DNA of 44,156 bases from an uncultured Bacteroides sp. (GCF_900547205.1 NZ_URFY01000037.1:1-44156), one strand, 5' to 3'; counted from the stretch's first letter, positions 16,501 through 25,428 are shown. Made by a program: numbers and translations. Notes: generated by a model not told the origin, from the sequence alone.

Positions 16501-17376
16501 TTAGTTCGTTTTAATTCTTTTCTCAAAATACTTTCTCAATGCATTGGCGAGCAGATTCACCAATAGTATAATCACAATCAGTACCAAAGCCGTGCCATAT
16601 GCCAACGGCAATTGTGCTTCCATATCCGTTCCGCTTGTTGAAATCACATACAGGTGATAGGGTAATGCCATACACTGGTCTAAGATGCTACTTGGCAATT
16701 GCGGCAGGAAATAGGCAGCACAAGTAAACAGAATGGGAGCCGTCTCTCCCGAAACACGTCCCAAAGCAAGGATTAGCCCGGTAATGATGTTCGGCATTCC
16801 CATAGGAAGAATCACGTGCCAGATGGTTTGCAGCTTCGTTGCTCCCAATGCCCGGCTTCCTTCGCGCATACTGTCGGGAATGGCCTTCAATGCTTCCTCC
16901 GTAGTGCGAATGACCAAAGGTACACAAAGCAAACCTAACGTCAAAGAACCCGCCAAGATACTATCTCCAAAACCCATGTAATTGACAAACAGCGCCATAC
17001 CGAACAAACCGAATACAATGGAAGGAATACCACTCAGGTTATTGGTCATCACCCGTATCAAACGCACCATCTTCCCCTTCGGTGCATATTCATTCATATA
17101 AATCCCGCTCATCACCCCTATGGGGAAAGCGAACAGTGCACTGCCCACCATCAAATAAAAGGTTCCGACGATAGCAGGCCAGATACCACCACCCGTCATT
17201 CCGTCCGTAGGAGCCGAAGTGAGAAACTCCCAACTGATAACTCTACTACCTTTATAGATAATGAAACCCAGAATCGCAAACAATATCAGCACAATGCAAA
17301 GACTCAGCAACCGGAAGATTCCGAAAGCTACCTTTTGCGAACGGTGTTTAGCCTTATTATTACTTCGTATTTCCAT
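16501..17376 (-). CDS. pstA: Phosphate ABC transporter permease PstA
   Basis: A 291-aa inner-membrane permease with about six transmembrane helices. The cytoplasmic EAA-type loop that contacts PstB is visible as DSMREGSRALGATKLQTIWH followed by VILPMGMPNIITGLILALGR. It starts 1 bp after the pstC stop codon and precedes pstB by 8 bp, indicating tight translational coupling. Length and topology match PstA; it lacks the periplasmic insertion seen in its partner PstC. Confidence 0.96.
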   Translation of the reverse strand: MEIRSNNKAKHRSQKVAFGIFRLLSLCIVLILFAILGFIIYKGSRVISWEFLTSAPTDGMTGGGIWPAIVGTFYLMVGSALFAFPIGVMSGIYMNEYAPKGKMVRLIRVMTNNLSGIPSIVFGLFGMALFVNYMGFGDSILAGSLTLGLLCVPLVIRTTEEALKAIPDSMREGSRALGATKLQTIWHVILPMGMPNIITGLILALGRVSGETAPILFTCAAYFLPQLPSSILDQCMALPYHLYVISTSGTDMEAQLPLAYGTALVLIVIILLVNLLANALRKYFEKRIKTN

Positions 17377-17377
17377 G

Positions 17378-18574
17378 TTATTTACTACGTTTTATTCCTT
17401 TGGAGGAAATGTACTCTACACTAAAGTTTATAATCAATGTAATGAAGAACAACACTACACCCAGCAGGAACAAAGCCTGATAATGGGGGCCGCCGGCAGG
17501 AGCTTCACCCAATTCTGCCGCGATGGTGGCAGGAATGGTACGCAACGGTTCGAGAATAGTCGTCGGAATCACAGCAGCATTGCCCGTCACCATCAGTACT
17601 GCCATCGTTTCGCCGATGGCACGCCCGATACCCAACACCACTCCGGAAGTAATCCCCGAGATAGAATAAGGTATCACTACCTTATAGATAGTTTGCCATT
17701 GCGAAGCCCCCAACGCCAAGCTCGCCTCCCGCATAGAACGCGGACAGTTTCTCATTGCATCTTCCGTAACCGTTATAATGGTAGGCAGCGCCATGATAGC
17801 CAAAACTACACTACCTGCCAACCCGCTCTCTCCTACCGGAAGGTCAAACACCTTCTGAATCAGCGGCACAATGACAATCAACCCGAAAAAACCGTAAACC
17901 ACCGAAGGAATGCCACTCAGCAGTTCAATAATAGGTTTCAGCCAGTTTCGCACCTTCGGATTGGCTACTTCGGACATATAGATGGAAACCGATAATCCGA
18001 ATGGCAACGCAAACAAAATGGCGAACAAACTTACCCACAACGTACCCGTAATCAATGGAAGAAAGCCGAACTGTGCAGCAGGAGTTGCCGTAGGAAACCA
18101 TTCGGCTCCGGCAAAAATATCTTTCATCGATATCGTATTATCCTTTATGAAATGCACCTCATCCGGATGGATAATAAATTTCTGTGGGACAAAAGCAACT
18201 ATACCGGGCGTCTTTTCCACCAGCTCCGTTATCTTCTCTCCTGCATATTCATAAGCGGGACCCAGTTCTTCTTCCGTATAATATTGCGTAATGTCTTCCA
18301 AACGAAAAACCCGGATAGGAAGATTCTCCCCACCGAGTTCTTTCCAGTTTGTTATCTCTTCATCGAATACATTCTTTATCTGTGCGGGAGTCAGCACACT
18401 CACACTATTGCTTTTATTCAGCGCCAACACATACCCCTCCTCAATCACTTTGCTCCTGAACAACCCGAAAGCCTCAGTAAACAAGAAGAGGACGATAAGC
18501 AGAATTGTAATACTCGTTACAAAACCGCTACAAGTCAGAATGCCTTCTATAATCCTTTCAAAAATCTTCTTCAT
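17378..18574 (-). CDS. pstC: Phosphate ABC transporter permease PstC with a PstS-like insertion
   Basis: A 398-aa permease, longer than the usual PstC (about 300-320 aa). Helix 1 (about 15-36) is followed by an extra periplasmic segment, residues 49-143, that clearly resembles the second half of PstS: NKSNSVSVLTPAQIKNVFDE and ITNWKELGG match HPSNPVKQLTRQQLEEIFRG and ITNWKQVGG of the neighbouring PstS, and TPGIVAFVPQKF matches its KGAIGYVGLAY. The phosphate-binding SSGT is absent. Normal permease sequence resumes at GFLPLITGTL, with the EAA loop at RSMREASLALGASQWQTIYK. First gene of pstC-pstA-pstB-phoU, divergent from pstS. Confidence 0.95.
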   Translation of the reverse strand: MKKIFERIIEGILTCSGFVTSITILLIVLFLFTEAFGLFRSKVIEEGYVLALNKSNSVSVLTPAQIKNVFDEEITNWKELGGENLPIRVFRLEDITQYYTEEELGPAYEYAGEKITELVEKTPGIVAFVPQKFIIHPDEVHFIKDNTISMKDIFAGAEWFPTATPAAQFGFLPLITGTLWVSLFAILFALPFGLSVSIYMSEVANPKVRNWLKPIIELLSGIPSVVYGFFGLIVIVPLIQKVFDLPVGESGLAGSVVLAIMALPTIITVTEDAMRNCPRSMREASLALGASQWQTIYKVVIPYSISGITSGVVLGIGRAIGETMAVLMVTGNAAVIPTTILEPLRTIPATIAAELGEAPAGGPHYQALFLLGVVLFFITLIINFSVEYISSKGIKRSK

Positions 18575-18629
18575 ATCTTTCTGATTTCTGATACAAAGAA
18601 AGCGACTCTTTATTAAGAAGGTGTGACTA

Positions 18630-18665
18630 ACGTTTGAAGGAAATGTTTCAAACGTATTACATTTG
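18630..18665 (+). promoter_or_regulatory. pstS promoter overlapped by a dyad (operator candidate)
   Basis: TTTG (18633-18636), a 21-bp spacer and TACATTTG (18658-18665) form a full promoter for pstS with a leader of about 80 nt. A 9-bp inverted repeat, ACGTTTGAA (18630-18638) and TTCAAACGT (18647-18655), covers the -33 box. Its right half contains TACGTTTG on the minus strand (18649-18656), a possible -7 box for pstC. A protein bound to the dyad could affect both divergent units. A match to a PhoB box is not clear. Confidence 0.6.
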
Positions 18666-18752
18666 TGTTACAAGCCACATTTGCACTCCCGATGAAACAA
18701 AGATGTAACATCCATTTGCTTAATTTGCAGCAGCAATAAAAAAGAACCATTT

Positions 18753-19565
18753 ATGAAAGCGAAAAGAAACTTATTAATAGCCCTTTCCTTTATCTCGCTC
18801 AGCGTCAATGCCCAGCGCATTAAAGGTAGCGACACGGTATTGCCCGTTGCCCAGCAGACGGCAGAGCGTTTTATGAACCATCAACCCGATGCCCGTGTCA
18901 CCGTGACCGGTGGCGGAACCGGTGTAGGCATCTCCGCTTTACTAGATAATACCACGGACATTGCAATGGCTTCCCGTCCCATTAAGTTCAGCGAAAAGAT
19001 GAAAATCAAAGCGGCTGGAGAAGACGTAGACGAAGTGATCGTTGCCTATGACGCTCTTGCGGTGGTAGTGCATCCTTCCAATCCAGTGAAGCAACTCACC
19101 CGCCAGCAATTGGAAGAAATATTCCGCGGAAAGATAACCAACTGGAAACAGGTGGGCGGAGACGACCGTAAGATAGTGGTCTATTCCCGCGAAACATCTT
19201 CCGGTACTTACGAGTTTTTCAAAGAGAGTGTATTGAAAAACAAGAATTACATGGCAAGCAGCCTTTCCATGCCTGCAACGGGAGCCATCATCCAATCCGT
19301 CAGCCAGACCAAAGGAGCTATAGGTTATGTTGGCTTGGCTTACATATCTCCACGTGTCAAAACGCTTCCCGTATCTTATGATGGGAGCCATTACGCTATG
19401 CCCACGGTAGAGAACGCCACTAACAAAACCTATCCCATTGTCCGCCCGCTTTATTACTATTATAATGTAAAAAATAAAGAGCTTGTAAATCCCCTGATTC
19501 AGTTTATTCTTTCATCGGAAGGACAGGATATGATAAAAAAGAGCGGTTATATTCCTATTAAATAA
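18753..19565 (+). CDS. pstS: Periplasmic phosphate-binding protein PstS
   Basis: A 270-aa protein with a Sec signal peptide (1-20, ending VNAQ) that delivers phosphate to PstC/PstA. Ligand-binding segments typical of PstS are visible: GSDTVLP (25-31), TGGGTGVGI (52-60), and RETSSGTYEFF (146-156). It is shorter than E. coli PstS (346 aa), as is common in Bacteroidetes. It is transcribed divergently from pstC-pstA-pstB-phoU from a 178-bp shared control region. No lipobox, so it is predicted to be soluble in the periplasm. Confidence 0.95.
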   Translation: MKAKRNLLIALSFISLSVNAQRIKGSDTVLPVAQQTAERFMNHQPDARVTVTGGGTGVGISALLDNTTDIAMASRPIKFSEKMKIKAAGEDVDEVIVAYDALAVVVHPSNPVKQLTRQQLEEIFRGKITNWKQVGGDDRKIVVYSRETSSGTYEFFKESVLKNKNYMASSLSMPATGAIIQSVSQTKGAIGYVGLAYISPRVKTLPVSYDGSHYAMPTVENATNKTYPIVRPLYYYYNVKNKELVNPLIQFILSSEGQDMIKKSGYIPIK

Positions 19566-19576
19566 AAAAAATATCC

Positions 19577-19584
19577 TACTTTTG
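19577..19584 (+). promoter_or_regulatory. -7 box of glnS
   Basis: TACTTTTG, 30 bp upstream of the ATG at 19615. The implied transcription start (about 19591) lies downstream of the longer alternative start at 19582, which supports 19615 as the true start. No good -33 TTTG. Confidence 0.55.
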
Positions 19585-19614
19585 TACTCCAAATATAAGA
19601 TAACACTAACCGTT

Positions 19615-21354
19615 ATGACAGATATTATAAACGAAGAAGCAGGTGAAAAGAAAAGCTTGAACTTTATTGAACAAGCAGTAGAGAAGGATTTGAAAGAAGG
19701 TAAGAATGGTGGAAAGGTGCAGACACGTTTCCCGCCGGAACCCAACGGCTACCTTCATATCGGCCATGCCAAAGCTATTTGCCTTGATTTCGGCATCGCA
19801 GCCAGACATGGCGGTGTATGTAACCTTCGTTTCGACGACACAAACCCTACCAAGGAAGATGTGGAATACGTAGAAGCCATCAAAGAAGACATTCAATGGC
19901 TGGGCTACCAGTGGGGCAACGAATATTATGCTTCCGACTACTTCCAGCAATTATGGGACTTTGCCATCCGCCTTATCGAGGAAGGTAAAGCATATATCGA
20001 CGAACAGACATCCGAACAGATTGCGCAGCAGAAAGGTACTACTACCCAGCCAGGTGTGGAAAGCCCTTATCGCAACCGCCCTATAGAAGAAAGCCTTGAG
20101 CTTTTCAAAAAGATGAACAACGGTGAGATTGCCGAAGGCGCTATGGTGCTCCGTGCCAAAATAGACATGGCGAACCCCAATATGCACTTCCGCGATCCTA
20201 TTATATATCGTGTAGTGAATCATCCTCACCATCGCACAGGAACCACCTGGAAAGCATATCCGATGTACGACTTCGCCCACGGACAAAGTGACTTCTTCGA
20301 AGGAGTTACGCATTCTCTGTGCACACTCGAGTTTGTCGTACACCGTCCGCTATACGACCTCTTCATCGACTGGCTGAAAGAAGGAAAAGACCTGGACGAT
20401 AACCGTCCCCGTCAGACCGAGTTCAACAAATTGAACCTGAGCTATACGCTGATGAGCAAACGCAACCTGCTGACATTGGTAAAAGAAGGCTTGGTGAACG
20501 GATGGGACGACCCCCGTATGCCGACTATCTGCGGTTTCCGCCGTCGCGGTTATTCACCCGAATCTATCCATAAGTTTATCGATAAAATCGGTTATACAAC
20601 ATATGATGCATTGAATGACATCGCCCTGCTCGAAAGCTCCGTTCGCGAAGACCTGAACAGCCGTGCCACCCGTGTATCTGCCGTCATCAATCCGGTGAAA
20701 CTTATCATCACCAACTATCCGGAAGGACAAGTTGAACAGCTCGAAGCAATCAATAATCCGGAAAATCCGGAAGCCGGAAACCACATCATCGAGTTCAGCC
20801 GCGAGCTGTGGATGGAACGCGAAGACTTCATGGAAGATGCACCAAAGAAATATTTCCGCATGACACCCGGACAGGAGGTACGTCTCAAAAATGCCTACAT
20901 CGTGAAATGTACGGGATGCAAGAAAGACGAAAACGGAGAAGTTACAGAAGTATATTGCGAATACGATGCTAATACCCGCAGTGGTATGCCGGATGCCAAC
21001 CGCAAGGTGAAAGGAACGCTCCATTGGGTAAGCTGCGACCACTGCATTCAGGCCGAAGTACGTCTGTACGACCGCCTGTGGAAAGTGGAGAATCCACGCG
21101 ATGAACTCGCCGCCATCCGCGAAGCTAAAAACTGCGAAGCGCTGGAAGCCATGAAAGAAATCATCAATCCCGATTCGCTGAAAATACTTCCGAACTGCTA
21201 CATTGAGAAGTTTGCAGCCACACTGCCGCCCCTCTCCTACTTGCAGTTCCAACGAATCGGCTACTTCAACATTGATAAAGAATCAACTCCTGAAAAACTG
21301 GTATTCAATCGCACAGTAGGATTAAAGGACACGTGGAGTAAAATCAATAAATAA
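19615..21354 (+). CDS. glnS: Glutaminyl-tRNA synthetase
   Basis: A 579-aa class I synthetase that charges tRNA-Gln directly. The HIGH motif is PPEPNGYLHIGHAK (40-53), and the KMSKS-type motif is LMSKRN (279-284). RFDDTNPTKED (72-82) and the catalytic-domain segment HPHHRTGTTWKAYPMYDFAH are also typical of GlnRS. The C-terminal anticodon-binding barrels carry two CxxC pairs (Cys431/434 and Cys473/476) at positions where E. coli GlnRS has no cysteine pairs, a possible zinc site. ATG at 19615 is chosen over an upstream in-frame codon because of the promoter position. It is followed by a hairpin at 21382-21431. Confidence 0.96.
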   Translation: MTDIINEEAGEKKSLNFIEQAVEKDLKEGKNGGKVQTRFPPEPNGYLHIGHAKAICLDFGIAARHGGVCNLRFDDTNPTKEDVEYVEAIKEDIQWLGYQWGNEYYASDYFQQLWDFAIRLIEEGKAYIDEQTSEQIAQQKGTTTQPGVESPYRNRPIEESLELFKKMNNGEIAEGAMVLRAKIDMANPNMHFRDPIIYRVVNHPHHRTGTTWKAYPMYDFAHGQSDFFEGVTHSLCTLEFVVHRPLYDLFIDWLKEGKDLDDNRPRQTEFNKLNLSYTLMSKRNLLTLVKEGLVNGWDDPRMPTICGFRRRGYSPESIHKFIDKIGYTTYDALNDIALLESSVREDLNSRATRVSAVINPVKLIITNYPEGQVEQLEAINNPENPEAGNHIIEFSRELWMEREDFMEDAPKKYFRMTPGQEVRLKNAYIVKCTGCKKDENGEVTEVYCEYDANTRSGMPDANRKVKGTLHWVSCDHCIQAEVRLYDRLWKVENPRDELAAIREAKNCEALEAMKEIINPDSLKILPNCYIEKFAATLPPLSYLQFQRIGYFNIDKESTPEKLVFNRTVGLKDTWSKINK

Positions 21355-21381
21355 CCAAAGCCATCCGGCTTTACTTTATAC

Positions 21382-21431
21382 ATGGGGCTGTGTCAAAAGA
21401 GAGAAAACTTACACTTTTGCAACAGCCCCAT
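21382..21431 (+). terminator. Hairpin between glnS and the TPR gene
   Basis: Arms 21382-21399 and 21414-21431 (ATGGGGCTGT...CAAAAG against CTTTTG...ACAGCCCCAT) match at 16 of 18 positions. Only TTTC follows, so it may be a weak terminator or a dispersed palindromic repeat used as one. Confidence 0.5.
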
Positions 21432-21456
21432 TTCAGCAAATTAATAATAAGATAGA

Positions 21457-22896
21457 ATGGGGAGAAAAAATTCACCAGTTGCGAGAAAAGAACTAATTGA
21501 TTTGATCGCAAAATATGAAGCAACAATAGCAAAAGACCAGCAACTTTATCTTGATGCAGACCAATTGGCTGACATCGCCGACTGGTATGCCTCCGAACGA
21601 AGATTCGATGATGCACAAAAAGCAATCAGCTACGGACTTCGCCTGCATCCGGGCAACACCGACCTGATGATTGAACAATCTTATCTGTATCTGGACACCC
21701 AGAATCTCCAAAGAGCAAAGGATGTAGCCGAATGCATCAACGAGGAATTTGAGCCCGACGTGAAAATGCTGAAAGCCGAACTGTATCTCAATGAGGGCAA
21801 ACTGGAAGAAGCGCAACAACTTATCAATTCGATAGACGATGCCGAAAACGACCTTGGAACAATTATCGAAATCGTCAATCTCTATCTGGACTTGGGATTT
21901 CAGGAAGCTGCCAAAGAATGGTTGGATAAAGGAGAAATCCCCTACGGCCATGAAGAAGATTTCCTTGCTGTCAAAGCTGAATACTTGGCATCCGTACAGA
22001 AGATAAAAGAAGCAATCCCCTATTTTGATAAACTAATCGACTTAGCGCCTTTCAATCCTGCCTACTGGATGGGACTGGCAAAATGCTATTTCATCATTGA
22101 AGATGTAGAAAAAGCCATCGAAGCCTGCGATTTTGCGTTGGCTGCCGACGAAAAATACGGAGAAGCCTATGCCTACAAGGCCCACTGTTATTTCTACCTC
22201 AACAATTCGGATGCTGCCATTGAAAACTATCAAAAAGCAATGGAACTTAAAGCCATTCCGCCCGAACTGGGCTTTATGTTTATGGGAATGTCGTACACCA
22301 ACAAAGAAGAATGGCTAAAGGCAAACGACTGCTTCGACATAGTGGTGCAGAAATTTGAAGAAGAGGAAGACCCCAACTCTCTTTTACTGATCGACACGTA
22401 TAACAGTAAAGCGAATGTACTCGCTAAATTAGGAGAATTTGATGAAGCCCTCCTGATGTGTGCGAAAGCTAGAAAAATCAATCCGGATGAAGCCTTTATT
22501 ATTATCACCGAAGGTAAGATTTATCTGGAAAAAGAAATGGTAGAAGAAGCGGATAAAATATTCAAAAAAGCGCTTAAGGCCAGTCCGGGTGTGGAAATGC
22601 TTTATATGATAGCCTCCACCTATTCGGAATACAACTACGTGTTTCAGGCAAAGAAATACTATAAAAAGGCTTATAAGCTCGATCCGAAATACGGAGACTT
22701 GCCGGAAAGATTGAGTGTTATCAGCATCATGACCAACGAAATGGACGACTTCCTCAAATTCAATAAAGAATGTAGCCGTCCGTTCGAAGAAGAATCTATC
22801 CAGAGACTTTTAAGCGCATCGGAGCATAGACAAGAGGATGAACCGATTTTAAGGGAAATACTGGAATACCTGAAAAAAGAGAAAAGAAAGAAATAA
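21457..22896 (+). CDS. Tetratricopeptide-repeat protein
   Basis: A 479-aa, acidic, all-helical protein made of tandem 34-residue TPR units over most of its length, for example AYWMGLAKCYFIIEDVEKAI, then AYAYKAHCYFYLNNSDAAIE, and later MLYMIASTYSEYNYVFQAKK. TPR arrays scaffold protein-protein contacts. There is no signal peptide, so it is probably cytoplasmic. No enzymatic domain is seen. It lies 31 bp upstream of a DedA-family gene on the same strand and is likely co-transcribed with it. The partner is unknown. Confidence 0.85.
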   Translation: MGRKNSPVARKELIDLIAKYEATIAKDQQLYLDADQLADIADWYASERRFDDAQKAISYGLRLHPGNTDLMIEQSYLYLDTQNLQRAKDVAECINEEFEPDVKMLKAELYLNEGKLEEAQQLINSIDDAENDLGTIIEIVNLYLDLGFQEAAKEWLDKGEIPYGHEEDFLAVKAEYLASVQKIKEAIPYFDKLIDLAPFNPAYWMGLAKCYFIIEDVEKAIEACDFALAADEKYGEAYAYKAHCYFYLNNSDAAIENYQKAMELKAIPPELGFMFMGMSYTNKEEWLKANDCFDIVVQKFEEEEDPNSLLLIDTYNSKANVLAKLGEFDEALLMCAKARKINPDEAFIIITEGKIYLEKEMVEEADKIFKKALKASPGVEMLYMIASTYSEYNYVFQAKKYYKKAYKLDPKYGDLPERLSVISIMTNEMDDFLKFNKECSRPFEEESIQRLLSASEHRQEDEPILREILEYLKKEKRKK

Positions 22897-22927
22897 ATCA
22901 AATTAATTAATTCTATCCCTAATCGAC

Positions 22928-23566
22928 ATGGAATCAGTAGCATTCATCCAGTGGTGTCTGGATCACTTAAATTATTGGACAATAACTTTGTTAATGACCA
23001 TAGAAAGTTCTTTCATCCCTTTTCCTTCGGAAGTAGTTATTCCACCGGCTGCCTACAAAGCTGCCGTCAATGATGAAATGAATATCTATCTGGTAGTTCT
23101 ATTTGCTACCATAGGAGCAGATCTCGGTGCATTAATCAACTATTTTCTGGCAAAATGGCTGGGACGTCCCATCATCTATAAATTTGCCAATAGCCGCATC
23201 GGTCATATGTGTCTGATTGATGAAGCCAAAGTACATAATGCCGAAGAGTATTTCGACAAGCACGGTGCACTTTCCACCTTTATCGGCCGTCTGATACCTG
23301 CCGTTCGCCAGCTAATCTCCATTCCTGCGGGTCTGGCTCAGATGAAGCTACACACCTTCCTGATTTACACAACGCTGGGAGCGGGATTATGGAATACGAT
23401 TTTGGCTGTTATCGGTTACTATCTCTCCACAGTTCCGGGCATCGAAAGCGAAGAACAACTCATCGCCAGAGTAACCGAATATAGCCATGAGATTGGTTAT
23501 GCTTTCATTGCAATCGGTGTGTTCATCGTAGGATTCCTTATTTATAAAGGAATGAAGAAGAAATAA
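22928..23566 (+). CDS. DedA-family membrane protein
   Basis: A 212-aa DedA/SNARE-associated (VTT-domain) protein. Members are linked to membrane homeostasis and lipid-carrier recycling (undecaprenyl-phosphate or phospholipid flipping). The family motifs are visible: ESSFIPFPSEVVIPPAAY near 27-44, GALINYFLAKWLGRP around 71-85, and FIGRLIPAVRQLISIPAGLA around 120-139, which includes the conserved arginines of the RxxPxxR region. About four to five membrane segments. It is followed by a bidirectional hairpin terminator shared with tpx. Confidence 0.9.
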   Translation: MESVAFIQWCLDHLNYWTITLLMTIESSFIPFPSEVVIPPAAYKAAVNDEMNIYLVVLFATIGADLGALINYFLAKWLGRPIIYKFANSRIGHMCLIDEAKVHNAEEYFDKHGALSTFIGRLIPAVRQLISIPAGLAQMKLHTFLIYTTLGAGLWNTILAVIGYYLSTVPGIESEEQLIARVTEYSHEIGYAFIAIGVFIVGFLIYKGMKKK

Positions 23567-23571
23567 CACAA

Positions 23572-23631
23572 CCTAACAAGAACGGGCGGATTGGATGGGT
23601 TCACCCCAACCATTCACCGTTTCTTATTAGG
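23572..23631. terminator. Bidirectional terminator between dedA-like gene and tpx
   Basis: CCTAACAAGAACGG (23572-23585) pairs with CCGTTTCTTATTAGG (23617-23631) with one bulge and one mismatch. A further inner stem is formed by GGATGGG/CCCCAACC-type pairing. It lies between convergent genes. Confidence 0.65.
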
Positions 23632-23660
23632 TCAAAATCTTTATCTTGAAAAGCTGAGAA

Positions 23661-24164
23661 TCAGGATTTCACGGCAGCCAATGCTTTGTCATAATCAGGT
23701 TCCTGAGTAATCTCCGGCACAAGTTCCGTATAAGCTATCTTGCCATCTTTGCCAATCACCACTACTGCGCGCGCAAGCAATCCCGCCAAAGGACCGTCGG
23801 CCATACGCACTCCGTAGCTTTCGTCAAAATCCGAAAAGCGGAAATCAGACAATGGAATCACATTCTCGATGCCTTCGGTAGTGCAGAAACGGGCGTGCGC
23901 AAAGGGCAAGTCTTTAGAAATAGCCAACACCACTGTATCTTCCAGTTCTGCCGCCATCTTATTGAATTTGCGTACCGATGTAGCACAAACACTAGTGTCC
24001 AAGCTAGGAAAAATATTCAGAATCACCTTTTTACCATTCAGGTCTTTTAGCGAGAAAGAAGATAAATCTGTTTTAATCAGTTCAAAGTCAGGAGCTACCT
24101 TACCTACTTGTATAAATTCACCGATCAGCTTCACCGGTTGTCCTTTGAATTTTGTTGTTGCCAT
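23661..24164 (-). CDS. tpx: Thiol peroxidase (Tpx)
   Basis: A 167-aa atypical 2-Cys peroxiredoxin that reduces hydroperoxides with electrons from thioredoxin. The peroxidatic Cys60 is in FPSLDTSVCATS and the resolving Cys94 is in FAHARFCTTEG, at the same spacing as in E. coli Tpx (Cys61/Cys95). The N-terminal segment KLIGEFIQVGKVAPDFELIK is typical. An in-frame upstream extension to 24248 is rejected: MATTKFKGQ is the family N-terminus and the extra residues look non-coding. It is convergent with the DedA gene and divergent from the HdeD-like gene. No clear promoter motif was found upstream. Confidence 0.95.
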   Translation of the reverse strand: MATTKFKGQPVKLIGEFIQVGKVAPDFELIKTDLSSFSLKDLNGKKVILNIFPSLDTSVCATSVRKFNKMAAELEDTVVLAISKDLPFAHARFCTTEGIENVIPLSDFRFSDFDESYGVRMADGPLAGLLARAVVVIGKDGKIAYTELVPEITQEPDYDKALAAVKS

Positions 24165-24303
24165 AATGCATTTATATTTAAAATTTACTTTATATATACA
24201 ACACTTGTTCTCCGAAATATGTTCACGGAAAACCTTTTCTAAATTCAATTTGTTATTCCCCCATACAAAATCACCCTAGTATTCAACTAAAAATAAAAAA
24301 AGT

Positions 24304-24867
24304 ATGGAAACAGTATTCAACGAGATTCAACACTCAGTAAAAAATTGGTGGACTTCTCTTCTTTTAGGAATTGTATATATCATCGTAGCCCTCTGGCTGA
24401 TGTTTGCTCCCCTGAGCTCTTATGTAGCTCTGAGCATCATTTTCAGCATCTCCATGCTGATAAGCGGCATTCTCGAAATCATCTTTGCGCTGAGCAACCG
24501 GAAAGGCGTGCCAAGTTGGGGATGGTACATCGTAGGTGGCATTATTGACTTAATTCTCGGTATTTACCTGGTAGCCTATCCGATGGTGAGTATGGAAGTC
24601 ATACCGTTCATCATTGCCTTCTGGCTGATGTTCCGCGGTTTCTCCTCCACCGGCTATTCCGTCGACTTGAAACGTTACGGCACCCGCGACTGGGGCTGGT
24701 ATATGGCTTTCGGCATCCTTGCCATCATCTGCTCCTTCCTTATATTATGGCAACCCGCCATCGGAGCTTTGTATGCCGTCTACATGATTTCTTTTGCTTT
24801 CCTCATTATCGGGCTTTTCCGCATCATGCTTTCATTCGAGTTGAGAAAACTGCATAAAAGAAAATAA
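24304..24867 (+). CDS. HdeD/DUF308-family membrane protein
   Basis: A 187-aa membrane protein with six hydrophobic segments arranged as repeated pairs, matching the DUF308/HdeD family. HdeD is an acid-stress membrane protein in E. coli, but the biochemical role of the family is unknown. Typical features are the WWTSLLLGIVYIIVALWLM start and the repeated GWYIVGGIIDLILGIYL / GWYMAFGILAIICSFLIL units. It lies divergently from tpx with about 140 bp between start codons. It ends in a basic tail (RKLHKRK). Confidence 0.85.
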   Translation: METVFNEIQHSVKNWWTSLLLGIVYIIVALWLMFAPLSSYVALSIIFSISMLISGILEIIFALSNRKGVPSWGWYIVGGIIDLILGIYLVAYPMVSMEVIPFIIAFWLMFRGFSSTGYSVDLKRYGTRDWGWYMAFGILAIICSFLILWQPAIGALYAVYMISFAFLIIGLFRIMLSFELRKLHKRK

Positions 24868-24897
24868 AAGCTTTCGCAGTTAATTTGGTATTTTGCT

Positions 24898-24905
24898 TAT
24901 CTTTG
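24898..24905 (+). promoter_or_regulatory. -7 box of the DUF4494 - YggS unit
   Basis: TATCTTTG, 43 bp upstream of the ATG at 24949. A TTTC lies 22 bp upstream, only a weak -33 match. Confidence 0.45.
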
Positions 24906-24948
24906 TAGGCAATTTACACGAATCAACTAATTAAAAAGAAAGAAAATT

Positions 24949-25428
24949 ATGGCAATGCATACTTGGTTTGAGTGCAAAATCCGTTACGAGAAAATGATGG
25001 AAAACGGAATGCAGAAGAAAGTAACTGAACCTTATCTTGTTGACGCACTCAGCTTTACGGAAGCAGAAGCACGAATCATCGAAGAAATGACTCCTTTTAT
25101 CACAGGAGAATTTACCGTTTCGGACATCAAACGTGCCAACTACAGCGAACTTTTCCCCAGCGAAGAAGAAAGCGCCGACCGCTGGTTCAAGTGCAAACTT
25201 ATCTTCATCACACTCGACGAAAAGAGCGGCGCGGAGAAAAAGACATCCACTCAGGTGTTGGTACAAGCTGCCGACCTGCGCGATGCGGTGAAAAAGCTGG
25301 ACGAAGGAATGAAAGGAACCATGGCAGATTATCAGATTGGAATGGTATCCGAAACTCCGCTTATGGATGTTTATCCTTACAGCGCCGGACCGGACGATAA
25401 ACCTGAATTTGATCCCACAAAAGCATAA
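24949..25428 (+). CDS. DUF4494-family protein
   Basis: A 159-aa cytoplasmic protein recognised as the Bacteroidetes DUF4494 type by its start HTWFECKIRYEKMMENGMQK and the segment VDALSFTEAEARIIEEM. It appears to consist of two alpha/beta halves with a similar beginning (WFECKIRYE and WFKCKLIFI), which suggests an internal duplication. The function is unknown. The next gene, a YggS-family PLP-binding protein, begins 6 bp after its stop codon, so the two are co-transcribed and possibly translationally coupled. Confidence 0.8.
   Translation: MAMHTWFECKIRYEKMMENGMQKKVTEPYLVDALSFTEAEARIIEEMTPFITGEFTVSDIKRANYSELFPSEEESADRWFKCKLIFITLDEKSGAEKKTSTQVLVQAADLRDAVKKLDEGMKGTMADYQIGMVSETPLMDVYPYSAGPDDKPEFDPTKA

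Noticed and set aside
20554..21252. 232-codon open frame antisense to glnS
   Set aside because: Shadow frame; glnS motifs are complete on the plus strand.
24165..24248. N-terminal extension of tpx
   Set aside because: The canonical Tpx N-terminus begins at 24164; the extension has no family similarity and is A/T-rich leader.
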